Of a stretch of 39,598 nt of DNA, positions 15,670 through 23,078 are shown one piece after another. Position 1 is the stretch's first letter. Each line of letters begins with the position of its first letter. The notes under the pieces were generated by a model. The model saw nothing but the letters and a program-made list of their open reading frames with translations. It did not search any database and had not been told where the DNA came from. The translations under genes were made by a program, and so were the position numbers. The DNA comes from a virus. The stretch spans positions 1 through 39,598 of the IMG/VR virus record IMGVR_UViG_3300042556_001810; one strand, written 5' to 3'.

Positions 15670-15999
15670 TTATTTCGCCTTGCCACCCTGGAGGGAGATC
15701 GCAGTTTGGTGAGTTGACAATCCACCATCGGAGGTCACGGATTGTGGGCGCACAATATTCGCAGACGCGCCCTGGGGGAGGGGCTGTTCCTTCGATTGGT
15801 GCCTCTCATAAGCTGCCCGGTAGTGGTAGTCCCACGCGAGCCTCATGCACTTACGGATGGCTTGAGATGGAACCATGTCGGTATGGTTCACTTCAAACTC
15901 GTAACGGATAATTTTGGACAAAATATCTTGGCACTCCGGGGTCAAGCTGACGCCCGGTTTTTTCACTTTTTCGCTGTCTGTTTTTTTGTGCCGACCCAC
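15670..15999 (-). CDS. Putative ribbon-helix-helix regulator, divergent
   Basis: The only convincing minus-strand gene. From GTG 15999 it encodes 109 residues beginning MGRHKKTDSEKVKKPGVSLT ('PECQDILSKIIRYEF' follows), which suggests a ribbon-helix-helix DNA-binding start, then 'SQAIRKCMRLAWDYHYRAAY'. An alternative GTG at 16029 would add 'VHLFADIVFV' and sit inside a GGTGCACC palindrome. It faces the early operon across four such palindromes, the layout of a lysogeny repressor. Function inferred from position. Confidence 0.6.
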   Translation of the reverse strand: MGRHKKTDSEKVKKPGVSLTPECQDILSKIIRYEFEVNHTDMVPSQAIRKCMRLAWDYHYRAAYERHQSKEQPLPQGASANIVRPQSVTSDGGLSTHQTAISLQGGKAK

Positions 16000-16022
16000 A
16001 ACGAAAACAATGTCAGCGAATA

Positions 16023-16184
16023 GGTGCACCCTTGCAACCTATATTTTTTATTCGGTGCACCAAAAAAATATTTTCGCCCGCAAACCTTGTCCCCATGCGG
16101 ATGTCAATAGAAATCTTCGTATGGGGAGAACACCCCATTGACTTTTTTTATTGATAAAAGTGCACCGAAATAAAAAAGTGCACC
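16023..16184. promoter_or_regulatory. Operator cluster of the genetic switch
   Basis: Four copies of (G/A)GTGCACC: 16023-16030, 16054-16061, 16159-16166 and 16177-16184. The last two end two bases before the ATG of the 16187 gene; the first lies at the start of the divergent gene. Between them is ATGGGG-AGAACA-CCCCAT (16121-16138) overlapping a TTGACT (16138-16143). The array looks like operators controlling divergent promoters, though no good -10 box is obvious. Confidence 0.6.
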
Positions 16185-16186
16185 GC

Positions 16187-16348
16187 ATGACAGCGAGCAA
16201 CAAAAAACAGGGAGCGTGTTTCCCGATTGACCTCTGGCAGGAGATCAAGCGGGAAGCTGAAACAAACGACACGACACTGAGCAAAGTGATCGTTCAAGCG
16301 GTCCGCGAAATGGTGGATCGGAAAAACAAACGGAGGGCGAAGAAATGA
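16187..16348 (+). CDS. Ribbon-helix-helix regulator (Arc/CopG-like)
   Basis: A 53-residue protein, MTASNKKQGACFPIDLWQEI then KREAETNDTTLSKVIVQAVREM and a basic tail. A short beta strand (ACFPI) followed by two amphipathic helices is the ribbon-helix-helix plan; such dimers bind short palindromes, plausibly the GTGCAC sites just upstream. ATG 16187 was chosen because an in-frame TTG at 16151 would run through two operator copies. The TGA overlaps the next ATG. Confidence 0.7.
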   Translation: MTASNKKQGACFPIDLWQEIKREAETNDTTLSKVIVQAVREMVDRKNKRRAKK

Positions 16349-16578
16349 ACCTCTCCGAGACTTTCATCGATATGGACGAGGCAAAGCGCCTCTCGGGTTT
16401 TTCCAGCCGATCGATCCGCGACTACATTAAACGAGGTGAGTTCGCCGCCACGATGCCACGGGGCCGGTGCGGAGGGTGGCACATCGTCCGCCAATCATTT
16501 CTTGATTGGTGGGGCTACCGCAACGCATCGACGGCAAACCGCACGACGGTCCCAACACGGAAACGGAGGGCCGCGTAA
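16345..16578 (+). CDS. Excisionase/MerR-like helix-turn-helix protein
   Basis: A 77-residue protein with a winged-helix/MerR-like DNA-binding domain: 'DMDEAKRLSGFSSRSIRDYI' then 'KRGEFAATMPRGRCGGWHIV' and 'RQSFLDWWGY', the standard layout of excisionases and HTH_17 proteins. It may be the directionality factor for the integrase or an early regulator. Overlaps both neighbours (ATGA, TAATG). Confidence 0.75.
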   Translation: MNLSETFIDMDEAKRLSGFSSRSIRDYIKRGEFAATMPRGRCGGWHIVRQSFLDWWGYRNASTANRTTVPTRKRRAA

Positions 16579-16727
16579 TGAACCTCTATTACTGCCAAGC
16601 AAACGGGGTCTTTGGCCGGTTCGGCGATTATGTTTGGGCGAAGTCCCGCGTGGATGCCGAGCTGGATTTTCAGCTCAAGCATCACGCATGGCCGACATCG
16701 ACTCGGCTCGAACGGAGGGCGGCGTAA
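16578..16727 (+). CDS. Small hypothetical early protein
   Basis: A 49-residue protein, MNLYYCQANGVFGRFGDYVW ('AKSRVDAELDFQLKHHAW') ending RLERRAA. The start overlaps the previous TAA (TAATG) with GGAGGG just upstream, a real Shine-Dalgarno sequence. No family recognised. Confidence 0.6.
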   Translation: MNLYYCQANGVFGRFGDYVWAKSRVDAELDFQLKHHAWPTSTRLERRAA

Positions 16728-16834
16728 TGGACTACGAGACCACGCTTCGCTGTATCGGTTACGGCCTCGACTTTATCCAAATCCTCGCCCTGCCGGTCTT
16801 GTTGCTGGCGATCACTTGGAGGCTGGCACGATGA
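16727..16834 (+). CDS. Very small membrane protein
   Basis: A 35-residue protein, MDYETTLRCIGYGLDFIQIL then ALPVLLLAITWRLAR: one likely membrane helix. Support is translational: TAATG with the upstream gene, GGAGGG before it, and ATGA with the next gene. Function unknown. Confidence 0.5.
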   Translation: MDYETTLRCIGYGLDFIQILALPVLLLAITWRLAR

Positions 16835-17025
16835 GCCGCTGGACCCCCGCAACGGTGGAGCTGCCGGATGAAGACATCGAGGTCGTCATCCACACGGCAG
16901 ACGACGATGTGGCAACTGGCTTTTTGGATGCCGGCGTGTGGAGGTTCACGAATGCGGCCCGCGTTCTGGTGCCGGTCCTTCACTGGCAACACCTCCCCGA
17001 GCCTCCCGAGGAGGGCGCGAAATGA
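16831..17025 (+). CDS. DUF551-like small phage protein
   Basis: A 64-residue protein, MSRWTPATVELPDEDIEVVI ... 'GFLDAGVWRFTNAARVLVPV' ... HWQHLPEPPEEGAK. The W-x-P...LP...V-x-V...G.W...V-x-HW-x-x-LP-x-PP pattern is that of the DUF551 domain, frequent among phage early genes; its function is unknown. ATGA overlaps on both sides. Confidence 0.7.
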   Translation: MSRWTPATVELPDEDIEVVIHTADDDVATGFLDAGVWRFTNAARVLVPVLHWQHLPEPPEEGAK

Positions 17026-17192
17026 GCGCGTGGGAGGCCGTCCTTCTCTCCTCCATCGCCTTTGGGTCCATGTGGGCTTGCTACTGCATCGGCTGGCGTG
17101 ACGGGCGCATGACAGAGCGCCGTCGCCAGGAGCGCTACTACCGGCGCGAGGAGTTCAACCGCGATTGGGACAACCACGACGACTTCGACTGA
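17022..17192 (+). CDS. Small membrane-anchored hypothetical protein
   Basis: A 56-residue protein, MSAWEAVLLSSIAFGSMWAC with an N-terminal hydrophobic helix, then a highly charged C-terminus (RRRQERYYRREEFNRDWDNH). One membrane pass with a cytoplasmic charged tail is likely. Not recognised. Confidence 0.55.
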   Translation: MSAWEAVLLSSIAFGSMWACYCIGWRDGRMTERRRQERYYRREEFNRDWDNHDDFD

Positions 17193-17205
17193 TTTTGCCT
17201 CGCTA

Positions 17206-17220
17206 GTCCCCAAGGGGGAC
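17206..17220 (+). terminator. Short GC hairpin between early genes
   Basis: GTCCCC-AAG-GGGGAC forms a perfect 6-bp stem in the 93-base gap before the Sak4-like gene. There is no U-run, so it may be an operator or mRNA structure rather than a terminator. Confidence 0.3.
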
Positions 17221-17285
17221 GCAGGGGACAAGGGGGGCAGCGCATCCCAAAAAACGCTGACCAACAACAAACAAACAAAAGAGTG

Positions 17286-18212
17286 ATGAAAATTGTAAAA
17301 GGAAAACAACAGCGGCCACAGCGGGTGGTCATTTACGGGGTCGAAAGCGTCGGTAAGACGACTTTTGCCAGCAAGTTCCCTTCTCCCTTGTTCCTCGACA
17401 TCGAGGGCGGCAGCAACCACCTCGCCGTGGACCGGGTCGCAGTCTCGAGTTGGAAGGAACTCGGCGAGTGCATCACCGAAGCCAGCCGGACGGATTACGA
17501 GACGGTGGTCATCGACTCGGCAGACTGGGCCGAGCGCCTAGCGGTTGAAGACCTCCTCGCCACGAGCAAGAAGCAGAGCGTCGAGGATTTCGGATTCGGC
17601 AAGGGGTGGGTGATGGCGGCGGAAAAGGTCAGCCGGTTTTTGACCGCTCTCGATATGCTCATCGATGCCGGCAAACATGTGGTTGTCCTGGCGCACTCCA
17701 AAGTCCAGCGCACGGAGCCGCCGGACATCTTGGCCGCTTACGACCGCTACGAGTTGAAGCTCTCCAAGCAGTCCTCGCCGCTGGTGAAGGAATGGGCTGA
17801 CGAGCTTTGGTTTTTCCGGTTCAAGACCAAGGCCGTTTCGCAGGAGAACGGCAAGGCCAAGGGCATCGGGGGCAAGGAGCGCATCATCTTGACTACCCAC
17901 TCGGCGGCTTACGACGCGAAGACCCGCTCGGGCCTCGCCGAAGAACTCCCGATGGAATGGGAATCCGTGGCGCATGTTTTTGGGAAACCTGCACCCAAAA
18001 CCTCGGCGCCTGCCGTGGAGATCATTGGCCGGGAGTCGGTGGCCGTCCTCGAGGACAACGAGGAAGTCGTCAACCTCTTCCTCGTTAGCAACGGATCCAT
18101 CGCCGAGGGCCAGACATGGCGAGACGCCAGCGAGAAACTGCGCCAGCAGATCGTGGCGCGGCCTGCCGCCCTAGTGGCTAAAGCCAAAGCTCAAATGGAG
18201 GTGGCGGCATGA
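17286..18212 (+). CDS. Sak4-like single-strand annealing ATPase
   Basis: A 308-residue P-loop protein of the phage AAA_24/Sak4 group, RecA-like proteins thought to promote single-strand annealing. Walker A is YGVESVGKTTFASKF (residues ~17-31). 'PLFLDIEGGSNHLAVDRVAV' and Walker B-like TVVIDSADWAERL follow, and 'KHVVVLAHSKVQ' is the sensor strand. The C-terminal ~80 residues are a variable tail. It is followed directly by an exonuclease and an SSB-like gene, the usual recombination trio. ATG 17286 chosen; a GTG precedes it immediately. The TGA overlaps the next ATG. Confidence 0.85.
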   Translation: MKIVKGKQQRPQRVVIYGVESVGKTTFASKFPSPLFLDIEGGSNHLAVDRVAVSSWKELGECITEASRTDYETVVIDSADWAERLAVEDLLATSKKQSVEDFGFGKGWVMAAEKVSRFLTALDMLIDAGKHVVVLAHSKVQRTEPPDILAAYDRYELKLSKQSSPLVKEWADELWFFRFKTKAVSQENGKAKGIGGKERIILTTHSAAYDAKTRSGLAEELPMEWESVAHVFGKPAPKTSAPAVEIIGRESVAVLEDNEEVVNLFLVSNGSIAEGQTWRDASEKLRQQIVARPAALVAKAKAQMEVAA

Positions 18213-19216
18213 TCAAGGAAATCTCCCCTTCCTCCCTGCCGAAGCTCGCCGAGTGCGCCCTGTTTACGAGCGCACCCGGCACCAGCGCGGCGGCGGAGCG
18301 TGGGACTCTATTAGACAAAGCCATCAGGGAGCTTTTGGTTGATGATCCCACGACCTACGACGGCCTCGCTGCCGAGGATCAGGCGGTGGCTCGGTGGGGC
18401 GTGGATGAACTTCGGACGCTCTCCGGTGGCTACCATGTCGAGACCCGCGAAGAATATCTCGGCATGGAGGTTCCGGGCCTTTCCAAACCCGGAACAGCCG
18501 ACGCGGTATGCGTTCGTGCTCAGTGGGTGGCAGACATAAAAACGGGAGCCGTCAGGAATTATAGGGAACAATTAAGTGCCTATTGTTTAGCCTGCATGCA
18601 CGAGCATTTTGCGGACTCGTGGACGGCTCATGTCGTTTATGTCGATCAGAGAGTTAGGCGCACCTACACATTCACGAGGGAGCAAGCCGAGGCGACCGTT
18701 TCGGCGGTGATCGCTAATGCCAGCAGCCGGTTAGCGGAGCCGACGCCTAATGAATTTTGCGGCTGGTGTGCTCATGCCAACTCGTGCCGAGCCTTGGTGC
18801 GTCAATCGACCGAGGCGCTGGCATTAGTCAAGTCCGACCGTTGTCTTACCGATATCCGCGACCAAATCCTCGCCAATCCGGTCGAGCTATCCGCTTTCGC
18901 CGCGAACTGGAAACTCGCCGAAAAGCAGATCGCCGAGCCGGTCATCGATGCTCTGAAGGAACGCCTCGCCGCTGGTGAGGAAATCCCCGGCTGGAAGGTC
19001 ACGACCGGCGCAGGGCGTCAGTTCGTGGAGGCCGATGCCATCGCTCGGGCCTCCGCCAATGTTTCAAAAGAAACGCTTATCCTCGCCCTCGGCGGGAAGA
19101 TGAGCGCCGACAAATTTCGCCAGTTCTGCGCCGATGCCGGTGTCGAAGTGGATGAATCCGCGGTGAAAGCAGGGTCACCGATAAACACCCTGCGCCAAAT
19201 CAAATCCAAAAAATAA
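18209..19216 (+). CDS. PD-(D/E)XK exonuclease (Cas4/RecB-like, DUF2800-like)
   Basis: A 335-residue predicted nuclease of phage recombination modules. 'SPSSLPKLAECALFTSAPGT' opens the fold. The catalytic series is visible as KPGTADAVCV (Asp), QWVADIKTGAV (Asp and Lys) and 'YREQLSAYCL' (Q-x-x-x-Y helix). FCGWCAHANSC with an upstream Cys could bind a metal or Fe-S cluster as in Cas4-like enzymes. The C-terminal ~110 residues are a helical extension. It would resect double-strand ends for the adjacent annealing protein. ATGA overlap with the Sak4-like gene. Confidence 0.85.
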   Translation: MIKEISPSSLPKLAECALFTSAPGTSAAAERGTLLDKAIRELLVDDPTTYDGLAAEDQAVARWGVDELRTLSGGYHVETREEYLGMEVPGLSKPGTADAVCVRAQWVADIKTGAVRNYREQLSAYCLACMHEHFADSWTAHVVYVDQRVRRTYTFTREQAEATVSAVIANASSRLAEPTPNEFCGWCAHANSCRALVRQSTEALALVKSDRCLTDIRDQILANPVELSAFAANWKLAEKQIAEPVIDALKERLAAGEEIPGWKVTTGAGRQFVEADAIARASANVSKETLILALGGKMSADKFRQFCADAGVEVDESAVKAGSPINTLRQIKSKK

Positions 19217-19217
19217 T

Positions 19218-19652
19218 ATGCCTACCTACAAACAATCCGAACCGAAACCCGTCTATTTCGTCGAGCCGGGAACCTACAAAGTCGAAATCGTCAACGCCAT
19301 GGAGAAGCTCTCCAAGGCCGGAAACCCGATGATCAAACTCATCTGCCGAGTCGAGATCGGCGAGGGTGCCAAGGGGCCGGAAGTGCATGAGCACCTGACC
19401 TTCACCGAAAAAGCGGGGTGGAAGATTGACCAAGTGCGCGAAGCCTGCGGGTTCGCCGTTATCCCAGGCGAGGACATCGATGTGCAGCCCGAGGATTTCA
19501 TCGGCAAGACCGCCACGGTCGTTCTTGGCGAGGAAGAGGGGGCCGACTCCGGCCATCGATTCAACACCCTCGAGCGCTGGATGTCACCCAAATCCTCGGC
19601 CCCCGCGCCGAAAGCCAAGCCCGCCAAAGAGACGGACGATATCCCGTTCTGA
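19218..19652 (+). CDS. ssDNA-binding-like protein (DUF669-like)
   Basis: A 144-residue protein, MPTYKQSEPKPVYFVEPGTY then 'KVEIVNAMEKLSKAGNPMIK', a beta-barrel pattern of phage DUF669/OB-like proteins. The C-terminus is a Pro/Ala/Lys linker and the acidic tip ETDDIPF, like the protein-docking tail of SSB. It completes the Sak4-exonuclease-SSB trio. Assignment by pattern and context. Confidence 0.8.
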   Translation: MPTYKQSEPKPVYFVEPGTYKVEIVNAMEKLSKAGNPMIKLICRVEIGEGAKGPEVHEHLTFTEKAGWKIDQVREACGFAVIPGEDIDVQPEDFIGKTATVVLGEEEGADSGHRFNTLERWMSPKSSAPAPKAKPAKETDDIPF

Positions 19653-19664
19653 GGATTTGATCTT

Positions 19665-21167
19665 ATGATTACGCTGATCCCAACAAACAAACTTAAACCG
19701 CATCCCAAAAACCCGCGTCTTGTCATGCGGGAGGATGTCATTGAGTCAATCAAAGCAGGGCTGGCGGATGGGTTTCACCCGTCTTATGCCCTGCAAGTCT
19801 GGCCACAGGGAGATGATTACTTCATTCTCTCCGGTCACCACCGAACCGAGTCAGCCCGCCGCCATGGCATTCAAGAAGTGCCTTGCTTCGTGCGGGAGGA
19901 CTTGGACGAGGACGAGGCTTACATGGTCCTTGCTACGGCCAACGCGCAAGGCGAACTCTCGCCGCTCGAGATCGGGATGCACGCTCTGCATTATGTGGAG
20001 AAGGCCACGGGTGGGCGAGGGCAGAAAGGCGGGCTGTCTGCTTATGCGGAGGCTGTTGGAAAAGATGTGAGGACTCTTCGAGCAAATCGAGATGCTGCAG
20101 AGGTAGCCGTAAAGATAGGGGATAACCCCCACCTTTTGAAAAAGTCAGATCACCTTGCTGCGATTCACAAACTCCCGGAGGATGCTTGGGGTGTGGCGGT
20201 CGATGCGATGCTCAAGCAGGAGCTTTCGGCCAAGGACACACAGAAGACCGTGGAGGATGCCTTGGAGGCCGCGAGCGAAATCCCAAAAGCCCAAGCCGAG
20301 CGGCTCCACGGCGTAGAGGCCCGCGTGATGGCTGGCAAAGTCCGCCGCAAAGGAGTGCGCGACCTTGTGGCAATCCTTTCCGAAATTGATGCCCTCGAGG
20401 AGCAGGTTACTGAGGGGGAGCTAACGAACGAACTGAATCCGCCGGCAGACTGGTGGGATATTCGGGAGGTTAGCGCATACAGGGACGAGATCGCTGCGGT
20501 CGTCGCAGAGGCTATGGCACTCAGGCCGACCGTCTACCGCACAGATGCCCTCTCATTACTTGGCACGATTGAGGACGGGAGCGTGGATTTAATCATCACC
20601 GACCCACCTTATGCGACCGACATCGAGGACATCGCCGCATTTGCCAAGTCATGGGTGCCGGTTGCCATGCGCAAGCTCTCAAAGACGGGCCGCGCTTACA
20701 TTTGCACGGGAGCCTACCCAGCGGAGTTGGCAGCCTATGCCACGGAGTTGCTTGCCATCGAGGGGCTCAATGTTGGGGTGCCGTTGGTTTGGACCTACAA
20801 CAACACGATCGGGCCAGCGCCAACACATGACTATAAGACAAACTGGCAATCCATCTGGCATGTCTACCGTGAGGACGCACCGCCGATCAATTCGCCGATC
20901 CTGACAGAGAAAAACACCGTTCACACGATCAGCGCGCCGGACGGCCGGCATGACGGGCGACTTCATGCCTGGCAGAAGCCGGACGAGTTGGCGCAGATGC
21001 TCATCCGCCATGCTTTGGCAAAGCCGGGGGCCACGGTGGTGGATCCGTTTTCTGGCACAGGCACATTCTTGGTGGCTGCATCAAAGGCCGGCCACAAGGC
21101 AATCGGCTCAGAAGTCTCCGAGGACATGATCAAAATCCAAGCCGGAAGGGGGATCCGTCATGAGTGA
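19665..21167 (+). CDS. ParB-like domain fused to DNA methyltransferase
   Basis: A 500-residue two-domain protein. Residues 1-95 are a ParB/Srx-type nuclease-like domain (NKLKPHPKNPRLVMREDVIE ... 'FILSGHHRTESARRHGIQEV'). A helical middle of ~170 residues follows. Residues ~295-500 are an N4-cytosine/N6-adenine methyltransferase: catalytic DPPY in VDLIITDPPYATD, then SAM site DPFSGTGTFLVAASKAGHKA, in the beta-class order. ParB-methylase fusions are common in phages and usually protect phage DNA from host restriction. The target sequence cannot be read. It overlaps the next gene by 8 bases. Confidence 0.9.
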   Translation: MITLIPTNKLKPHPKNPRLVMREDVIESIKAGLADGFHPSYALQVWPQGDDYFILSGHHRTESARRHGIQEVPCFVREDLDEDEAYMVLATANAQGELSPLEIGMHALHYVEKATGGRGQKGGLSAYAEAVGKDVRTLRANRDAAEVAVKIGDNPHLLKKSDHLAAIHKLPEDAWGVAVDAMLKQELSAKDTQKTVEDALEAASEIPKAQAERLHGVEARVMAGKVRRKGVRDLVAILSEIDALEEQVTEGELTNELNPPADWWDIREVSAYRDEIAAVVAEAMALRPTVYRTDALSLLGTIEDGSVDLIITDPPYATDIEDIAAFAKSWVPVAMRKLSKTGRAYICTGAYPAELAAYATELLAIEGLNVGVPLVWTYNNTIGPAPTHDYKTNWQSIWHVYREDAPPINSPILTEKNTVHTISAPDGRHDGRLHAWQKPDELAQMLIRHALAKPGATVVDPFSGTGTFLVAASKAGHKAIGSEVSEDMIKIQAGRGIRHE

Positions 21168-21732
21168 CTTTGAGCAGGATAAGAGTTGGTCCGAGAGGAT
21201 GCTTGCGGATGTCGTATGGCCTGCAATCCGTGCCGCTTACGGTGGTGCCAACTTGCTCTCTGTTGAAGGCGACTTTGGCGTTGTCTCCAGACAGATGGAT
21301 ATGACCTCAGGCATTGATGCTTTCATCATGGGTGAGGCAGGGATGCAGTCGATTGCCAGCAGGGTTCAGCGGTGTAATCCGGCCAATCCTTGGAACACTT
21401 TCACAATTAGAGCCGCGAGAAATACCAGAGCAAAAACAGAATACGAAAAGCGAATAATTGCTCTCGATAATGAGTCACTTCTGCCGATGGTTACGATGCA
21501 GGCGTATGTTTCTGGTGATGAAAAATTCGCATCTGCTTCAGCAATAAAGACCGAGCATCTTTATAGGTTTATTAAAGAACACCCAGAAAAGGTAAAAATG
21601 AACCGCGCTCCTAACGCGATTTTCAAGTATGTCTGCTGGCGTGATTTAAAGGCTTGGATGATTTCAAAAGACATCCGAGGTAGCATGCGGGTTTTTCATC
21701 TGCAAGCGGAGTTCAACGAGTTGGTCAACTGA
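21160..21732 (+). CDS. Possible nuclease-like protein next to methyltransferases
   Basis: A 190-residue protein. 'DMTSGIDAFIMGEAGMQSIA' followed by 'SRVQRCNPANPWNTFTIRAA' and 'RNTRAKTEYEKR' suggests a PD-(D/E)XK-like core: an Asp, then a Q/E-x-S/K strand, then a basic helix. I have seen similar uncharacterised proteins in phages but cannot name a family with certainty. Lying between two methyltransferase genes, it might be a nuclease or a restriction-like partner. AT-richer than its neighbours. Function is a hypothesis. Confidence 0.6.
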   Translation: MSDFEQDKSWSERMLADVVWPAIRAAYGGANLLSVEGDFGVVSRQMDMTSGIDAFIMGEAGMQSIASRVQRCNPANPWNTFTIRAARNTRAKTEYEKRIIALDNESLLPMVTMQAYVSGDEKFASASAIKTEHLYRFIKEHPEKVKMNRAPNAIFKYVCWRDLKAWMISKDIRGSMRVFHLQAEFNELVN

Positions 21733-21733
21733 C

Positions 21734-21931
21734 ATGACCCAAGACCTCACCCTCCGCCTCTCTATCTGTCTGAACGACTGCCCTATCGGGCCGCGCATTC
21801 AACGGGCGGAGCCTCTGCCGACTTATCGGCACACCTACGCGCTGGCAGAACAGGCGGTGGCGGAGGCCGACATGGAGCGGGTGCGGGAATACATCGAACG
21901 GAACCAGAACACTATGAAGGGGAAGAAATAA
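21734..21931 (+). CDS. Small hypothetical protein
   Basis: A 65-residue protein, MTQDLTLRLSICLNDCPIGP ... 'ALAEQAVAEADMERVREYIE' ... NTMKGKK. Its TAA (21929-21931) overlaps the ATG of one reading frame and lies two bases before the GTG of the other frame of the next locus. GAAGGGGAAG near its end serves as ribosome-binding site for those starts. Not recognised. Confidence 0.55.
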   Translation: MTQDLTLRLSICLNDCPIGPRIQRAEPLPTYRHTYALAEQAVAEADMERVREYIERNQNTMKGKK

Positions 21932-23043
21932 TGTGGATACTCCCAAAACAATTACACACCTCGGACTTTGTGCCGGATACGGCGGCATTGAGCTTGGACT
22001 GCACCGAGTTATCCGAAATCTGCGCACGGTCGCTCTTTGTGAGATCGAAGCCTTCTGCTGCGCGAATTTGGCGGCAAAGATGGAAGCGGGACTCATGGAC
22101 GCAGCACCTATCTGGACGGATCTTAAATCCTTCCCATGGGCAGAGTTTCGTGACCGCGTGGACATCCTCACTGGGGGCTATCCCTGCCAGCCCTTCAGCG
22201 CAGCCGGAAAACGCCTCGGCACAGACGACCCTCGGCACCTCTGGCCTTTTATCGCAGACGGAATTCGGATTCTGCGACCCAAGCTCTGCTTCTTTGAGAA
22301 TGTCGAAGGACACATCTCCCTCGGACTCCGAGAAGTCATTGGAGAGTTGGAATCAATCGGTTACAAAACGGCGTGGGGAATATTCAGCGCGGCTGAAGTC
22401 GGCGCACCGCACCAGCGGAAACGGGTCTTCATCTTGGCCTACGATCAGAGCCAGCGAATACAAGGACACAGGGCCGATTGGCTCCAAGAGTCACGACCAC
22501 ATGCTGGGCAAGGGCTACCTCTGCGCGGTGGTGACGCAGGATGCGGCGAATTGGCTGACCCCTCAATCGGGAGATGTGACTGGCAGCACGCAGGAAGCCG
22601 TAGTGATGTGGGCCAATGGGAAACGCCCCAAGACATCCGACCAGAGGCTACGCACCCAAGTTGCTGCGGAGCAACTCAAGTATGGCCCTCCCGCCCCGGC
22701 CAACCCCAGCACGGATGGGAGCCGCCAAGGGTTGTGGCGAACCCCAAGCTCATCAGACGGCGAGGGAGGAGTGATGGAGATGCGGGAGGGCTGTGCGGGG
22801 AAATACAAACTGCGGGATCATGCTGCGAACGGGAACAAATCAGCAAAACTCAACCCGCGTTGGGTCGAAACGCTCCAAGGCGTCTGTATGGGGTGGACCT
22901 CGCCGAGTTGTCCGGCCTCAGTCATCAAGAACTGGCCGAAATTTGTGAGTGGATGGTGCGCTCTGACAATCGAACAGACGAACTGCGACTCCTCGGCAAC
23001 GGAGTCGTGCCTGCCACCGCCGAGCGAGCTTTTCGCGTTTTGA
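21931..23043 (+). CDS. Second reading frame overprinting the Dcm gene
   Basis: A 370-codon open frame entirely inside the methyltransferase gene. It starts at ATG 21931, which overlaps the upstream TAA and has the better start signal of the two. Residues ~118-170 (SASLRMSKDTSPSDSEKSLE ... TSGNGSSSWPTIRASEYKDT), 'GPIGSKSHDHMLGKGYL', 'AANWLTPQSGD' and 'LNPRWVETLQGVCMGWTSP' match what I know of phage methyltransferase-associated proteins ('S-LRTS', 'WPTP-ASEYKD-GP', 'LNP-(W/F)VE-LMG-P-GWT'). The first ~100 residues look unstructured. An internal ATG at 22300 is another possible start. Whether it is made separately is unproven. Confidence 0.55.
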   Translation: MWILPKQLHTSDFVPDTAALSLDCTELSEICARSLFVRSKPSAARIWRQRWKRDSWTQHLSGRILNPSHGQSFVTAWTSSLGAIPASPSAQPENASAQTTLGTSGLLSQTEFGFCDPSSASLRMSKDTSPSDSEKSLESWNQSVTKRRGEYSARLKSAHRTSGNGSSSWPTIRASEYKDTGPIGSKSHDHMLGKGYLCAVVTQDAANWLTPQSGDVTGSTQEAVVMWANGKRPKTSDQRLRTQVAAEQLKYGPPAPANPSTDGSRQGLWRTPSSSDGEGGVMEMREGCAGKYKLRDHAANGNKSAKLNPRWVETLQGVCMGWTSPSCPASVIKNWPKFVSGWCALTIEQTNCDSSATESCLPPPSELFAF

Positions 23044-23078
23044 TAGAGGAACTTTTTACAATGGAAGGACAAGAATAA
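21933..23078 (+). CDS. dcm: DNA cytosine-5 methyltransferase (first copy)
   Basis: A 381-residue C5 methyltransferase. SAM motif I is HLGLCAGYGGIELGL, motif IV DILTGGYPCQPFSAAGKR with catalytic Cys, motif VI CFFENVEGH, and motif VIII APHQRKRVFIL. The closing motif is LRLLGNGVVPATAERAFRVL. Residues ~185-320, where the target recognition domain should be, are Gly/Arg/Ser/Pro-rich and look unfolded; in this stretch the +1-shifted frame carries the conserved sequence instead. It starts at GTG 21933, two bases after the ATG of that frame, and its TAA overlaps the next ATG. Probably modifies phage DNA. Confidence 0.88.
   Translation: MDTPKTITHLGLCAGYGGIELGLHRVIRNLRTVALCEIEAFCCANLAAKMEAGLMDAAPIWTDLKSFPWAEFRDRVDILTGGYPCQPFSAAGKRLGTDDPRHLWPFIADGIRILRPKLCFFENVEGHISLGLREVIGELESIGYKTAWGIFSAAEVGAPHQRKRVFILAYDQSQRIQGHRADWLQESRPHAGQGLPLRGGDAGCGELADPSIGRCDWQHAGSRSDVGQWETPQDIRPEATHPSCCGATQVWPSRPGQPQHGWEPPRVVANPKLIRRRGRSDGDAGGLCGEIQTAGSCCEREQISKTQPALGRNAPRRLYGVDLAELSGLSHQELAEICEWMVRSDNRTDELRLLGNGVVPATAERAFRVLIEELFTMEGQE

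Noticed and set aside
21933-23078. Assembly frameshift error in the methyltransferase gene as the cause of the double frame
   Set aside because: The Dcm frame is continuous, with motifs at both ends, so no single indel would be needed to restore it; a pair of compensating errors is possible but unlikely. Kept as a finding instead.
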